NCBI RefSeq assembly: GCF_004352825.1 | Contig: NZ_SJRW01000001.1 | Coordinates: 1,364,001 to 1,428,000, forward strand | From: Luteimonas arsenica | Lineage (GTDB): Bacteria > Pseudomonadota > Gammaproteobacteria > Xanthomonadales > Xanthomonadaceae | Length of the DNA stretch: 64,000 bases | Reading direction: 5' to 3' | Part shown: positions 51,982 through 60,136 of the stretch, in pieces | Numbering within the stretch: the first letter of the stretch is position 1 | How the letters are laid out: every line of letters begins with the position of its first letter | Program-made: the position numbers and the translations under genes | Notes under the pieces: model-generated | Database searches by the model: none | The model's input: the letters and a program-made list of their open reading frames with translations, nothing else | Told to the model about the DNA's origin: nothing

Positions 51982-52905
51982 ATGCTGGACGCCCTGACCC
52001 TGGACCAGCTGCGCGTGCTGGTCGCCGTCGCCGAGACGGGAAGCTTCCGCTCCGCCGCCAAGCGCATCCGCCGTGTGCAGTCCGCGGTGAGCCATGCCAT
52101 CGCGACGCTGGAAGCACAGCTCGGCGTCACGCTTTTCGACCGCTCCGCCCGACGACCGGAAATGACCCCGGAAGGCCGTGCCCTGCTGGCAGATGCCAAG
52201 GCGATCCTGCTCAGGGTGGACGCCATGCGCGCTCGCGCGCGCGGCTTGGGCGAGGGCGTCGAACTCGGCGTTTCGCTGGTGGTTGACACGCTGTTCCCGG
52301 TGGAGCCGCTGGCGCACGCCTTGCGGGCCCTGCGCGATGCCTACCCCTCCGTGGCCGTGCACCTGCGCACCGCGCCGCTGGGGGAACCGCTCGCCGCGCT
52401 GCGAGATGGCCGGTGCACCCTGGCGATCACCGTGGGCGAGGAGTTCCGGGAGCCGCGGATCCAGCTCGAAGCGCTGTCGACGATCCCCTTCGTGGCGGTT
52501 GCGGCCGCCGGTCACCCGCTGTCGCGGCAGGACCGGGTGGGTCCGGTGGATCCCGCCGAGCTGGCCGAGCATCTCCAGATCGTGCTGGAAGACACCACGG
52601 CACGAACCGCCGGCAAGGATTTCGGCGTCCTTTCTCCCGGAACCTGGCGCGTCGCGGGCCAGGACATCAAGCACGTCATGATCCGCGAAGGCCTGGGCTG
52701 GGGCCGGCTGCCCCTGTGGGCGGTGGAGGAGGACCTGGCGCGGGGACGACTCAGCCGGCTCGACGTCGCGGCGCTGGGCCGGCACGGACGCGTGGAGCTG
52801 GAAGCCTACCTCGCGCATCGTCGCGACCAGGCCCTGGGCCCCGCGGCGCGCGTGCTGCGGGCGGGCCTGCTCTCGCATCTGCACGGCCTGCCCGCGCACG
52901 ACTGA
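51982..52905 (+). CDS. LysR-family regulator, divergent from wrbA operon
   Basis: 307 residues: N-terminal winged helix (LDQLRVLVAVAETGSFRSAAK, SAVSHAIATLEAQLGVTLFDR) and a periplasmic-binding-protein-like effector domain. Divergence from wrbA with a shared inverted repeat implies control of the wrbA-MFS-porin-AhpD operon and itself. The effector is unknown; quinones or electrophiles are plausible. Its 3' end overlaps that of a convergent sigma-factor gene by 100 bases. Confidence 0.88.
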   Translation: MLDALTLDQLRVLVAVAETGSFRSAAKRIRRVQSAVSHAIATLEAQLGVTLFDRSARRPEMTPEGRALLADAKAILLRVDAMRARARGLGEGVELGVSLVVDTLFPVEPLAHALRALRDAYPSVAVHLRTAPLGEPLAALRDGRCTLAITVGEEFREPRIQLEALSTIPFVAVAAAGHPLSRQDRVGPVDPAELAEHLQIVLEDTTARTAGKDFGVLSPGTWRVAGQDIKHVMIREGLGWGRLPLWAVEEDLARGRLSRLDVAALGRHGRVELEAYLAHRRDQALGPAARVLRAGLLSHLHGLPAHD

Positions 52906-53687
52906 AGCGCGCCAGCCCTATGCCGGGCGTCTGCGCCAGATGCGATCGTCCGGGTCATCGGCGGCTCGTCGTACCGTTTCCGGTATCCGCGCAGTCGCCT
53001 GGGGATGGACTCAAGCACCGCGTCCCTGCCAGCCAGCGTCTCCAGCAGCGTGGGTACCTTGCCGCCGCCGTCGGCGCTGAACCGGATGTCCTCCGACATC
53101 AGCGCGACCAGGCGCCCGGTTGATCCGGTATCCACTGCGTCCCGGAAGGCCGTCAACAGCGCCTCCTGGCGGGCGCGGGGCACGGCCCGCCGCGTGGTGT
53201 CGCGGCCGACCTTCGCCTTCGCCCGCGACACCAGCTTCCTGCAGGCGGGTTCGGCCACCCCGAGCGCCAGCGCGACCTCGGAGTACGGGCGATCGAGTAT
53301 CTCGTGGAGCAGGTAGGCGGCCCGCTCCTTCGGCGCCAGCCTCTCCAGGAGCAGGAGGAAGGCCATCGAGAGGGAGGACGACAGCTCCGCCTCGGATTCC
53401 GGCGTATCCGTTCCGGCCGTCTGGATCGGCTCGGGCAGCCACGCGCCGATGTACTCGGTCCGCGATTTCCTTGCCGCGCGCAGCAGGTCGATGCAACGGC
53501 GTGTGCAGGCCGCGGTCAACCATGCCGCGGGGTTGTCGATGTCCTCCGGTCCGCGGTTGTTCCACTTCAGGAAGGTGTCCTGGACCGCGTCCTCCGCTTC
53601 GGAGTACGAGCCGAGGAGACGATAGGCGAGGCCGAGCAGGAAGGCCCGGCGCTCTTCGGGGAAGGTTTCCGGGTCTGTCGGCGTCAT
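52806..53687 (-). CDS. SigJ-type ECF sigma factor, C-terminus apparently altered
   Basis: 293 residues. Sigma region 2 is FLLGLAYRLLGSYSEAEDAVQDTFLKW and region 4 LAPKERAAYLLHEILDRPYSEVALALGV. A SnoaL-like domain begins (LLTAFRDAVDTGSTGRLVALM, DIRFSADGGGK), as in ECF41/SigJ factors, but after GRDAVL the sequence becomes Arg-rich and overlaps the convergent LysR gene, so the regulatory domain is probably truncated or frameshifted. ECF41 genes are usually paired with a carboxymuconolactone-decarboxylase gene; here only that gene's last codons remain just upstream. Confidence 0.75.
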   Translation of the reverse strand: MTPTDPETFPEERRAFLLGLAYRLLGSYSEAEDAVQDTFLKWNNRGPEDIDNPAAWLTAACTRRCIDLLRAARKSRTEYIGAWLPEPIQTAGTDTPESEAELSSSLSMAFLLLLERLAPKERAAYLLHEILDRPYSEVALALGVAEPACRKLVSRAKAKVGRDTTRRAVPRARQEALLTAFRDAVDTGSTGRLVALMSEDIRFSADGGGKVPTLLETLAGRDAVLESIPRRLRGYRKRYDEPPMTRTIASGADARHRAGALQSCAGRPCRCESRPARSTRAAGPRAWSRRCAR

Positions 53688-53688
53688 G

Positions 53689-53736
53689 TCAGTGGGAAGA
53701 GACCTGGATGCGGTTCCAGAGGTTGGTCATGGCGAT
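53689..53736 (-). pseudogene. 3' scar of an AhpD/carboxymuconolactone-decarboxylase gene
   Basis: The minus strand reads IAMTNLWNRIQVSSH then TGA, directly before the sigma-factor ATG. This is the standard C-terminus of AhpD-like proteins (compare IAMINLWNRIAISNH at the end of the gene at 62,684-63,025). Nothing of the rest of that gene precedes it. Confidence 0.65.
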
Positions 53737-53769
53737 CCACCGCGTTGGGCTGTGACGTGCAATGGAGCA

Positions 53770-54747
53770 TCAGAGCGTCATGCCGGGACGCCAGCCGCTC
53801 TTCGCAAGGAAAGCCTCCGCATCCCTCATTTCCACGATCTCGCGCAGCGCAAGTGACTTGTCGTCGGCATGGTGGTAGTAGGCCTTCGCGATCCGATAGC
53901 CCACCCAGTAGCCAAGCTCGCCCGGTTGTCCGCCCGGCGCGTTGCCCACCCAGGCGGACAGGTCGCGCATCGACCTGTCGCGGAGGAAGGCGGTCTCGAT
54001 CTCCTCTTCGCGCCCGGCGACCAGTGCCGGCAGGTGCGAATATGCGACGCTCCCCGACACCAGCTCGGCCACGAATTCGGCCACGCCTTCCAGCAGCGAC
54101 GTCTCCAGCACGGTCAGGTCCTCGAGCTCGGCAAGCTCCCAGGCCTGCTGTACATGCACGAACTCGTGCACGATCACGTGCACGAACCGGTCCTCGACGT
54201 CCGGATTGAGGTACTCCGTCGCGCACAGCGCCTCCAGCCCGATCTGGATGCCGGTGGCGTGGCTGCCGATGCCCACGGGCTTCCCGCGCCCCACGGCGAT
54301 GGTCACTGGCGGGAAGCGCGCGTCTGGATACAGCCTGCCAAGGGTGGCGAGCGCATCCGTCACGCGTGCGCGCACGCGTGGCAGCGGCTCCAGGCAGCGC
54401 TTGGCGCGCACGTACGTCCCGGGCGAACGCGCAATCGCCTCGGCGATCCGGGTGCCCGTCGTTCTGCGCATGTCGGCGAACGTGCGCAGCCCCGAGGATC
54501 CGCTGTCGATGTATTCCTGTAGCTGGTCGGCCGTCGGCCTTCCTTCCATTGCGTCGTAGAGCGCATAGAAGCGATGGACGTCATCGATCTCGATGAATAT
54601 CGCATCATGAGCATGAGGGGGCGCGGGTCGTGTCGCAGGCTCGGCCGAAGCCTGCATCGCGTGCCCGCATGCAACCAACATGATGGCTGCCACGCAAGCG
54701 GCCATCCTCCCGGCAATGCCGCAAGGCGTTGCAGGTGCCGGCTTCAT
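53770..54747 (-). CDS. DUF2268-type putative zinc protease (exported)
   Basis: 325 residues. The N-terminal signal has a possible lipobox (IMLVACG). The central metalloprotease motif is VIVHEFVHVQQ (HExxH) with a Glu in the following helix (LLEGVAEFVAELVSG) as the third ligand, as in DUF2268 predicted Zn proteases. It is probably anchored in the envelope and faces the periplasm. The substrate is unknown. It overlaps the MBL gene upstream by four bases (ATG 54747; ATG 54765 possible), making it the last gene of a three-gene unit opposite a LysR regulator. Confidence 0.75.
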   Translation of the reverse strand: MKPAPATPCGIAGRMAACVAAIMLVACGHAMQASAEPATRPAPPHAHDAIFIEIDDVHRFYALYDAMEGRPTADQLQEYIDSGSSGLRTFADMRRTTGTRIAEAIARSPGTYVRAKRCLEPLPRVRARVTDALATLGRLYPDARFPPVTIAVGRGKPVGIGSHATGIQIGLEALCATEYLNPDVEDRFVHVIVHEFVHVQQAWELAELEDLTVLETSLLEGVAEFVAELVSGSVAYSHLPALVAGREEEIETAFLRDRSMRDLSAWVGNAPGGQPGELGYWVGYRIAKAYYHHADDKSLALREIVEMRDAEAFLAKSGWRPGMTL

Positions 54748-55610
54748 GTCGGCCAGTCCACCCATTCGCCCGGCGCCAGTACCTGCACCGTGACGGACCG
54801 TTGGCGTGCGACGCGGCGCAGTTGGCCGACGGGATCGTCGACTTCGACGTACTCCTTCATTCCGGACACGCCGTAGTGGATCGGTACGATCAGCCGCGCG
54901 CCGAGGACGATGGCCGCGGCCACGGCCTGTTCCGGCGTCAGCACGCCGGGCTGGTCGCTGACGGGCTGGCGCCAGCCGAAGCGCGCACCATTGACCGGCA
55001 GGAAGGCGGCGTCGAACGGTCCGAACTGGCGGCCTATGCGCCACCAGTTCCCATGCCAGAGCGTGTCGCCGCCGTGGAAGATGCGTCGCCCGCCGGCCGC
55101 CACCACCCACGACGCCTGGGCATCACCATAACCGTCCGCCGCAGGCACCGGCGTGGCCGTGAAATCCCCCAGCAGCTGTGGCTCCCACAGTGGGCTGGGG
55201 CGTGCGCGTGCGCTGGCAGGCAGGGACAGCGGCGGGGTGCCCGCCGGATGTGCCAGCACGCCGCCGCGATGCAGCGCGGCAGCGACCGCCATGCCGTCGA
55301 AATGGTCCGGGTGGGCGTGGGTGACCAACACGCTGGTGTCGCCCACGGCATCGTCCACCGGCACCAGCCGGTCCGGGAGCGCATCGCCCCACGCCTCCGG
55401 GTTCACCAGTGGATCGATGAAGAGGGTCGATCCGGGCAACTGCAGGCGGATGCCCGCCCAGGCCAGGCGCTGGATGCGCAGCGTGGGACCTGGCGGCAAC
55501 GCCCGCAGCACCCCGACCGGCAACAGGGCGGCCGCGGACGCGCCGGCGCAGCCTGCGAGGAATCGCCGGCGTCCTCCGCTGCGCGGATGCTCCTCCGTGA
55601 TGCGGCTCAT
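54744..55610 (-). CDS. Tat-exported metallo-beta-lactamase-fold hydrolase
   Basis: 288 residues. The N-terminus has a twin-arginine signal (RRRFLAGCAGASAAALLPVG). The metal site is intact: THAHPDHFDG (HxHxDH), GGDTLWHG and PIHYGVS. The closest type is the UlaG/PhnP-like or N-acyl-phosphatidylethanolamine-hydrolase-like group of MBL proteins. The active site should therefore be in the periplasm. It overlaps both neighbours by four bases, so it is cotranslated with the other MBL protein and the DUF2268 protease. Confidence 0.82.
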   Translation of the reverse strand: MSRITEEHPRSGGRRRFLAGCAGASAAALLPVGVLRALPPGPTLRIQRLAWAGIRLQLPGSTLFIDPLVNPEAWGDALPDRLVPVDDAVGDTSVLVTHAHPDHFDGMAVAAALHRGGVLAHPAGTPPLSLPASARARPSPLWEPQLLGDFTATPVPAADGYGDAQASWVVAAGGRRIFHGGDTLWHGNWWRIGRQFGPFDAAFLPVNGARFGWRQPVSDQPGVLTPEQAVAAAIVLGARLIVPIHYGVSGMKEYVEVDDPVGQLRRVARQRSVTVQVLAPGEWVDWPT

Positions 55611-56458
55611 GCGGCCTCCGCCCGTGATGCGAGCGATGCATCCAGCGAAAAGATCGATTGCGCGACGATGGCCTGGAGGTTGTTGACGTGCCACTCGCGC
55701 TCGAACGCGGTGGGCACGACATGCGGCGCGAGGCAGTCCTCGATGCGGAGGGACGCGATGCGCCCCGCCACGTCCTCGGAAGGCGCCTGCCGGCGGATCC
55801 GAACCACGCTGTCCTGGATCCGCGACAGGTAGTGCAGGGCGTTGTCGAGCACGGATGCGTCGAATGCGCCGATGTGCCCGCCGACGACCCGGCTCCGTCC
55901 GAACTGGCGGATGCGGCCGATGGCGGCGCGCTGCAGCGCGGGGTCGGCCCTGGACAGGTAGACGATGTTGCCGACGATGTTGTCGCCGACGCAGACCAGG
56001 TCGGCGGTCGGTACGTCCACGCTGAAGTGGTCCATGGTCTTGCCGGGGTTGTACAGGAAGCGCAGCTGGTGCCGCCCCCAGCGCAGGGCCATGTTGTCGA
56101 GGACGAGATCCGGTTCCCGGTAGAACGCCGCGACCAGCCGGTTCTGCGACAGGAACGCATGGCGGAAATGCCGATGGGCCATGACCAGCGCGTCGGGGAA
56201 CAGCAACAGTCCGGCGACGTGGTCGCTCATGAAATGGGTGGGCGCGATCATGCGCACGGTCTTGCCCATTTCATCGCAGAGCACGCGGCGCAGGCCCTCC
56301 GCGTCCTCCGCGCTGCCAAGCGAATCCACCAGCAGCGCGTGGTCGCCATCGATGAACGCGGTGGCCACCGATTCGAGGGCGTCGCCCACGAACATCATCA
56401 CGTCGGAACACAGTTCTTCTACTCGCACGACGGTTGCCTCGGCCTGGAATGAGGGCAT
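55607..56458 (-). CDS. Metallo-beta-lactamase-fold protein with altered HxHxDH motif
   Basis: 283 residues, no signal peptide. The MBL fold is shown by VATAFIDGDHALLVDSLGS, THFMSDHVAGLLLFPDALVMAHRH, GKTMDHFSVDVPTADLVCVGDN and VVGGHIGAFDASV. In the usual HxHxDH motif the second histidine is methionine (HFMSDH), so one metal site may be changed. First gene of the unit that continues with the Tat-exported MBL protein and the protease; divergent from a LysR gene. ATG 56458 is used. Confidence 0.78.
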   Translation of the reverse strand: MPSFQAEATVVRVEELCSDVMMFVGDALESVATAFIDGDHALLVDSLGSAEDAEGLRRVLCDEMGKTVRMIAPTHFMSDHVAGLLLFPDALVMAHRHFRHAFLSQNRLVAAFYREPDLVLDNMALRWGRHQLRFLYNPGKTMDHFSVDVPTADLVCVGDNIVGNIVYLSRADPALQRAAIGRIRQFGRSRVVGGHIGAFDASVLDNALHYLSRIQDSVVRIRRQAPSEDVAGRIASLRIEDCLAPHVVPTAFEREWHVNNLQAIVAQSIFSLDASLASRAEAA

Positions 56459-56500
56459 CGTCGCCACGGCGAAGCGCGGTGACAAACGAGTTGTTCTTGC

Positions 56501-56527
56501 TGTCGCATTAGAAAAACTTGTGCGATA
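56501..56527. promoter_or_regulatory. LysR-type operator between the MBL unit and its divergent regulator
   Basis: TGTCGCA (56501-56507) and TGCGATA (56521-56527), 6 of 7 bases matching in reverse complement, 13-base A/T-rich centre; midway between the two start codons. Confidence 0.5.
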
Positions 56528-56553
56528 CGATGCCGCGACCCTGACCGCCCCGG

Positions 56554-57492
56554 ATGCCCGTGAAGCCGCGCCGACCCGCTCCCCTCAACGCCCTGCGCAC
56601 GTTCGAGGCCGCGGCGCGCCATCTCAGCTTCAACGCCGCGGCCAGGCAGCTCTTCGTGACGCCGGCGGCGGTCAGCCACCAGGTCAAGCACCTCGAAGCC
56701 TACCTGGGCGTCACGCTGTTCCAGCGCAAGCACCGTTCGGTGGCGCTGACCCCGGAAGGCCAGGCCCTGGCTGCGACGGTAGGCGAGCTGCTGGGACAGT
56801 TGGACGTGGCGATAGACCGCGCGATGTCGCACGAATCGGCGGAGTTGCGGGTGACGACGATGGAATCGTTCGCCGCGAAATGGCTGGCGCCGCGACTGCA
56901 CCGCTTCCACCAGGCGTGGCCCGACATCCGGGTGCACATCGTCACCGGAGATGCGCATGCCGACTTCGCGCGCGAAGGCTTCGACATCGGCATCCGCTAC
57001 GGGCCGGGAGGCTATGCGGGCGTGCGGGCGGAGCCGCTGATGGACGCACAGGTTTTTCCCGTCTGCGCGCCATCGCTGCTGGCCGATGCTTCGCGCCCGC
57101 TCGAACGCCCCGACGATCTTCGGCACCACACGCTGCTGCATGACGAAAGCTCGGCGGGCCGGCCGGGCGTGCCGGCATGGCCGGACTGGCTGGAGGCAGT
57201 CGGCGCCAGGGACGTGGACGCGCAGCGCGGGCCCATCTTCGCCAGCATCTACCTCGCGCAGGAAGCCGCCGTCGCAGGACATGGCATCGCGCTGGGTGTC
57301 GCACCGCTGGTGGAAGAGGATCTTCGCCAGGGCCGCCTCGTGAGGCCGTTCGCGCACGGCTCCGACAATGCATACCGGTTCTGGCTGGTCCGGAGCCAGG
57401 CCGAGCCCGCCGCGGGTACGGACGCGTTCTGCCGCTGGCTCTGGGAAGAAGCGTCCGGTGATCCGGCTTCAACGCGGCAAGCGGGCCGCTAG
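56554..57492 (+). CDS. LysR-family regulator (GcvA-like), divergent from the MBL/protease unit
   Basis: 312 residues; helix-turn-helix LNALRTFEAAARHLSFNAAARQ and SHQVKHLEAYLGVTLFQRK, then a GcvA/AmpR-like effector domain (VTTMESFAAKWLAPRLHRF, FDIGIRYGPG). Such regulators usually control the gene they face, here the two MBL proteins and the protease. The AmpR likeness together with MBL-fold targets invites a beta-lactam idea, but the MBL proteins do not look like class B beta-lactamases. Its end overlaps a convergent gene by 24 bases. Confidence 0.87.
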   Translation: MPVKPRRPAPLNALRTFEAAARHLSFNAAARQLFVTPAAVSHQVKHLEAYLGVTLFQRKHRSVALTPEGQALAATVGELLGQLDVAIDRAMSHESAELRVTTMESFAAKWLAPRLHRFHQAWPDIRVHIVTGDAHADFAREGFDIGIRYGPGGYAGVRAEPLMDAQVFPVCAPSLLADASRPLERPDDLRHHTLLHDESSAGRPGVPAWPDWLEAVGARDVDAQRGPIFASIYLAQEAAVAGHGIALGVAPLVEEDLRQGRLVRPFAHGSDNAYRFWLVRSQAEPAAGTDAFCRWLWEEASGDPASTRQAGR

Positions 57493-58602
57493 GGTTCTCT
57501 CCGCATTGGCCAGGTCGGCGATCGGCGAGAGGATCGAGGGGTCGAACTCCGACAGGGAGCCTCCTTCGGCGACGCGGCGCGGCCAGTCGGCATGGGCGAG
57601 GGCACCGCGGCCGAGCGACACGAGGCTTGCATGGTGCGACGCCACCATCTCGGTTGCCCGTTCCGGTGCATGCAGCGAGCCGTTGGCGATGACGGGGACG
57701 CGGGCCATCTCGGCGGCCAGTGCCGCCAGGCTGGCGTCCTGGCCGAAGGCGGGTTGCCAGGCCTCGAACTCGGTCGTGTGCACATAGTCGACCGGAAGCG
57801 CGCCCAGGTGCTCGAACAGTGCGCGTGCATCCTCCAGGCCATCCTCCCAGCGGTGGGTGAAATCGTTGACCTTGCCCTGCGAAATCCGCACGCCCAGCAC
57901 CGGTGCGGCGCCGATACGCCGACGGACCGCCACCATGATCCGTTCCAGCAGCCGGATGCGGTTCGCGGTGCTGCCGCCATAGGCATCGTCGCGCCGGTTC
58001 GAGTAGCGGGTGAGGAACTGGTCGATCAGATAGCCGTTCGCGCCGTGGATCTCGACGCCGTCGAATCCGGCGGCGACGGCGCGCGCGGCGGCCGCGACGA
58101 AGCCGTCCACGACCTCGTCGATCCCGGCCTCGTCCAGCTGCGCGGGCGTGGCGTACTCGCCCTGGCCACGATAGAACCGCATCTGTTGCCCTTTCGGCTT
58201 GACGGGCGAGGGGCCGCGGGCGTGGTCGCGGAACCGGTTGCCCTGCGAGAGGGCACCGGCATGCATGAGCTGGGCGACGATCTTCGCGCCGCGTGCCTGG
58301 ACCTGCCCGACGATCCCGGCCCAGGCCACCTGCTGCGCGTCGTCGGTCAATCCGGGCTGGAACAGGTAGCCCTGCGAGAACGCGCGATCGGTATAGATGC
58401 CCTCGCTGACCAGCAGCGCGAATCCGCCTTCGGCGAAGGCGGCGTAGTACCGGCCCATGTGCGCGGTCGCCACGCCCTCGGCCGATGCGCTGACGCGCGT
58501 CATCGGTGCGACGGCCAGGCGGTTGCGGAGCTCCATGCTTCCGATGCGGGTCGGTTCGAACAGCGCCGCGCGGCGGCGGCTTCCGGCGAAGTCGCGGTCC
58601 AT
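57469..58602 (-). CDS. Old Yellow Enzyme-type NADH:flavin oxidoreductase
   Basis: 377 residues, FMN TIM barrel: N-terminal FEPTRIGSMELRNRLAVAPMTR, QLMHAGALSQGN, GFDGVEIHGANGYLIDQFL, RISQGKVNDF and the C-terminal VIANGSL and LVSLGRGALAHADWP phosphate-binding segments. OYEs reduce activated C=C bonds of electrophiles such as enones and nitro compounds. The start ATG 58602 is one base past the stop of the RidA gene, so the two form an operon facing a LysR regulator. Confidence 0.9.
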   Translation of the reverse strand: MDRDFAGSRRRAALFEPTRIGSMELRNRLAVAPMTRVSASAEGVATAHMGRYYAAFAEGGFALLVSEGIYTDRAFSQGYLFQPGLTDDAQQVAWAGIVGQVQARGAKIVAQLMHAGALSQGNRFRDHARGPSPVKPKGQQMRFYRGQGEYATPAQLDEAGIDEVVDGFVAAAARAVAAGFDGVEIHGANGYLIDQFLTRYSNRRDDAYGGSTANRIRLLERIMVAVRRRIGAAPVLGVRISQGKVNDFTHRWEDGLEDARALFEHLGALPVDYVHTTEFEAWQPAFGQDASLAALAAEMARVPVIANGSLHAPERATEMVASHHASLVSLGRGALAHADWPRRVAEGGSLSEFDPSILSPIADLANAERTLAARLPR

Positions 58603-58603
58603 G

Positions 58604-58990
58604 TCAGTCCTCCCCGGCGACGGCGATGGCCTCGATCTCGATCCTGACCGCCGGGTCGTACAGCGCCGACACCTGGGCGATCGTGTCGGCGGGGTAGGGG
58701 TCCGAGAAAAACTCGCGCCTGAGGGCAACGACGTCGCTGAAATCGGCCATGTCGGTCACGAAGATCGTCACCTTGACCACGCGGTCCAGGCCCGAGCCGC
58801 CGGCCTCCAGCGCGCGGCGCAGGTTCGCGAAGGCCTGGCGGCCCTGGGCCAGGAAGTCGCCCGGGACGATCTGGCCGGAGTCGTCATAGCCGGCCTGGCC
58901 GCTGACGAAAATCAGCCGGTCGACCCGGATGGCCTGGGACAGCAGGTAGGGGGCATAGGGGTCGGGCCGGGTGGTGACTTTGGCGCGCAT
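58604..58990 (-). CDS. RidA-family protein
   Basis: 128 residues: PYAPYLLSQAIRVDRLIFVSGQAG, GRQAFANLRRALEAGGSGLDRVVKVTIFVTDM and the ending RIEIEAIAV, all RidA-family features. It begins an operon with the OYE gene and probably deals with reactive enamine or carbonyl products, cooperating with the reductase. No enzyme specificity can be assigned. Confidence 0.87.
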   Translation of the reverse strand: MRAKVTTRPDPYAPYLLSQAIRVDRLIFVSGQAGYDDSGQIVPGDFLAQGRQAFANLRRALEAGGSGLDRVVKVTIFVTDMADFSDVVALRREFFSDPYPADTIAQVSALYDPAVRIEIEAIAVAGED

Positions 58991-59015
58991 GGTAGTCTCC
59001 TGCAGGTCGGGTCTG

Positions 59016-59036
59016 AAGATGAGTGGATCTCATCTT
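59016..59036. promoter_or_regulatory. Palindromic operator between ridA-OYE and the divergent LysR gene
   Basis: AAGATGAG-tggat-CTCATCTT, perfect 8-bp arms with a 5-base centre, 26 bases before the RidA start codon on its strand. Confidence 0.6.
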
Positions 59037-59098
59037 TCTGGATCGGACCTACTTTGCCGTTTCGCTCAAGTACGCGACAAACGATGGTTTCTCCCCTG

Positions 59099-60019
59099 AT
59101 GAGTGAATCTGAATCACCTATATCGGGATCGCGCAGAAGGCTCCCGCTGTCGGCATTGCGCGCCTTCGAATCGGCGGCCCGGTTGGGCAGTTTCCGGAAG
59201 GCGGCCGAGGAACTGGGCGTGACGCCCACGGCGATCAGCCACCAGGTCCGCGGCCTCGAATCACTGATCGAGACGCCACTGTTCACGCGACACGTGAGAC
59301 GGGTCGTGCTAACGGAAGCGGGAACCGGACTGCTCCCGGTGCTGCGCCAGGGCTTCGACGCATTTGAAGAAGCGTTGCGGTCGGCAGCCCTTCGAAGGGG
59401 GAATCGAGCGGTGGTCACCATCGGCGCCACGAGCGCCTTCATGGCCAGGTGGTTGGTGCCACGGTTGGCGCTTTTCCGCCAGGCCGAGCCGTCGATCGAT
59501 CTGCAACTCGCCGCTTCCAACGGTGTGGCTTCCGTGGCGCACGGAGAAGTGGACATCGCGATTCGCTACGGCGGCGGCGTCTACCCCGGTCATGAGGTGG
59601 AACTCCTGTGGTCTGACACCTTCGCGCCGGTATGCCACCCGTTGCTGGGCGTCCGCGGCATCGCAGGGATCGGGGAAGCCGCGCTTGTCGCCTTTTCCTG
59701 GAAGCGGCCAGCGCCGCAGAACCCCACATGGGAGCGATGGAGCAAGAAGGCAGGGGTGCGGCTACCCGCCGATACCCGTTTCCTGCATTTCAGCGATGAG
59801 ACACACGCGATACAGGCCGTGATCGCAGGGCAGGGAATCGGCCTGCTCAGCACGCTGCTGGTAGAGCCGGAGCTTTCGTCCGGTTCCCTTGTGGAAAGCT
59901 TCGGGCCCCGGATGGACGCACACGGGTACTACCTGCTCACCCGACAAGGGCAGGCGCGCGCGGCCGTCGATGCCGTGGCCACATGGATACGGCAGCAGTT
60001 CCTTGTCGATCCCGCGTAG
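59099..60019 (+). CDS. LysR-family regulator (GcvA-like), divergent from ridA-OYE
   Basis: 306 residues from ATG 59099 (an in-frame ATG at 59084 is also possible; neither has a clear ribosome site). Helix-turn-helix LSALRAFESAARLGSFRKAAEELG and SHQVRGLESLIETPLFTRH, effector domain with AVVTIGATSAFMARWLVPRL and VDIAIRYGGG. Expected to control the divergent RidA/OYE operon through the palindrome between them. Paralogous in type to the regulator at 56,554. Confidence 0.86.
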   Translation: MSESESPISGSRRRLPLSALRAFESAARLGSFRKAAEELGVTPTAISHQVRGLESLIETPLFTRHVRRVVLTEAGTGLLPVLRQGFDAFEEALRSAALRRGNRAVVTIGATSAFMARWLVPRLALFRQAEPSIDLQLAASNGVASVAHGEVDIAIRYGGGVYPGHEVELLWSDTFAPVCHPLLGVRGIAGIGEAALVAFSWKRPAPQNPTWERWSKKAGVRLPADTRFLHFSDETHAIQAVIAGQGIGLLSTLLVEPELSSGSLVESFGPRMDAHGYYLLTRQGQARAAVDAVATWIRQQFLVDPA

Positions 60020-60101
60020 ACGGAGATTCCATCACTCCCGGTTCGATGACTGGTGATGCCGGCATGGGTGAACCGTCTGGAAGCGATGGCACCGGCGCCG
60101 G

Positions 60102-60130
60102 TTGACATATTTCCATGATTCTGGAAATAT
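60102..60130 (+). promoter_or_regulatory. ArsR promoter and operator
   Basis: TTGACA (60102-60107), 17-base spacer, AAATAT (60125-60130). Overlapping it is a perfect inverted repeat ATATTTCCA-N6-TGGAAATAT (60107-60130), so repressor binding would block RNA polymerase. The predicted start point coincides with the ATG at 60137. Confidence 0.8.
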
Positions 60131-60136
60131 CGAATC

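Noticed and set aside
56554-57492. AmpR-type regulator controlling a beta-lactamase
   Set aside because: The divergent MBL-fold proteins lack features of class B beta-lactamases (the cytosolic one has no signal and an altered motif; the Tat-exported one is UlaG-like), so a resistance role is not supported.
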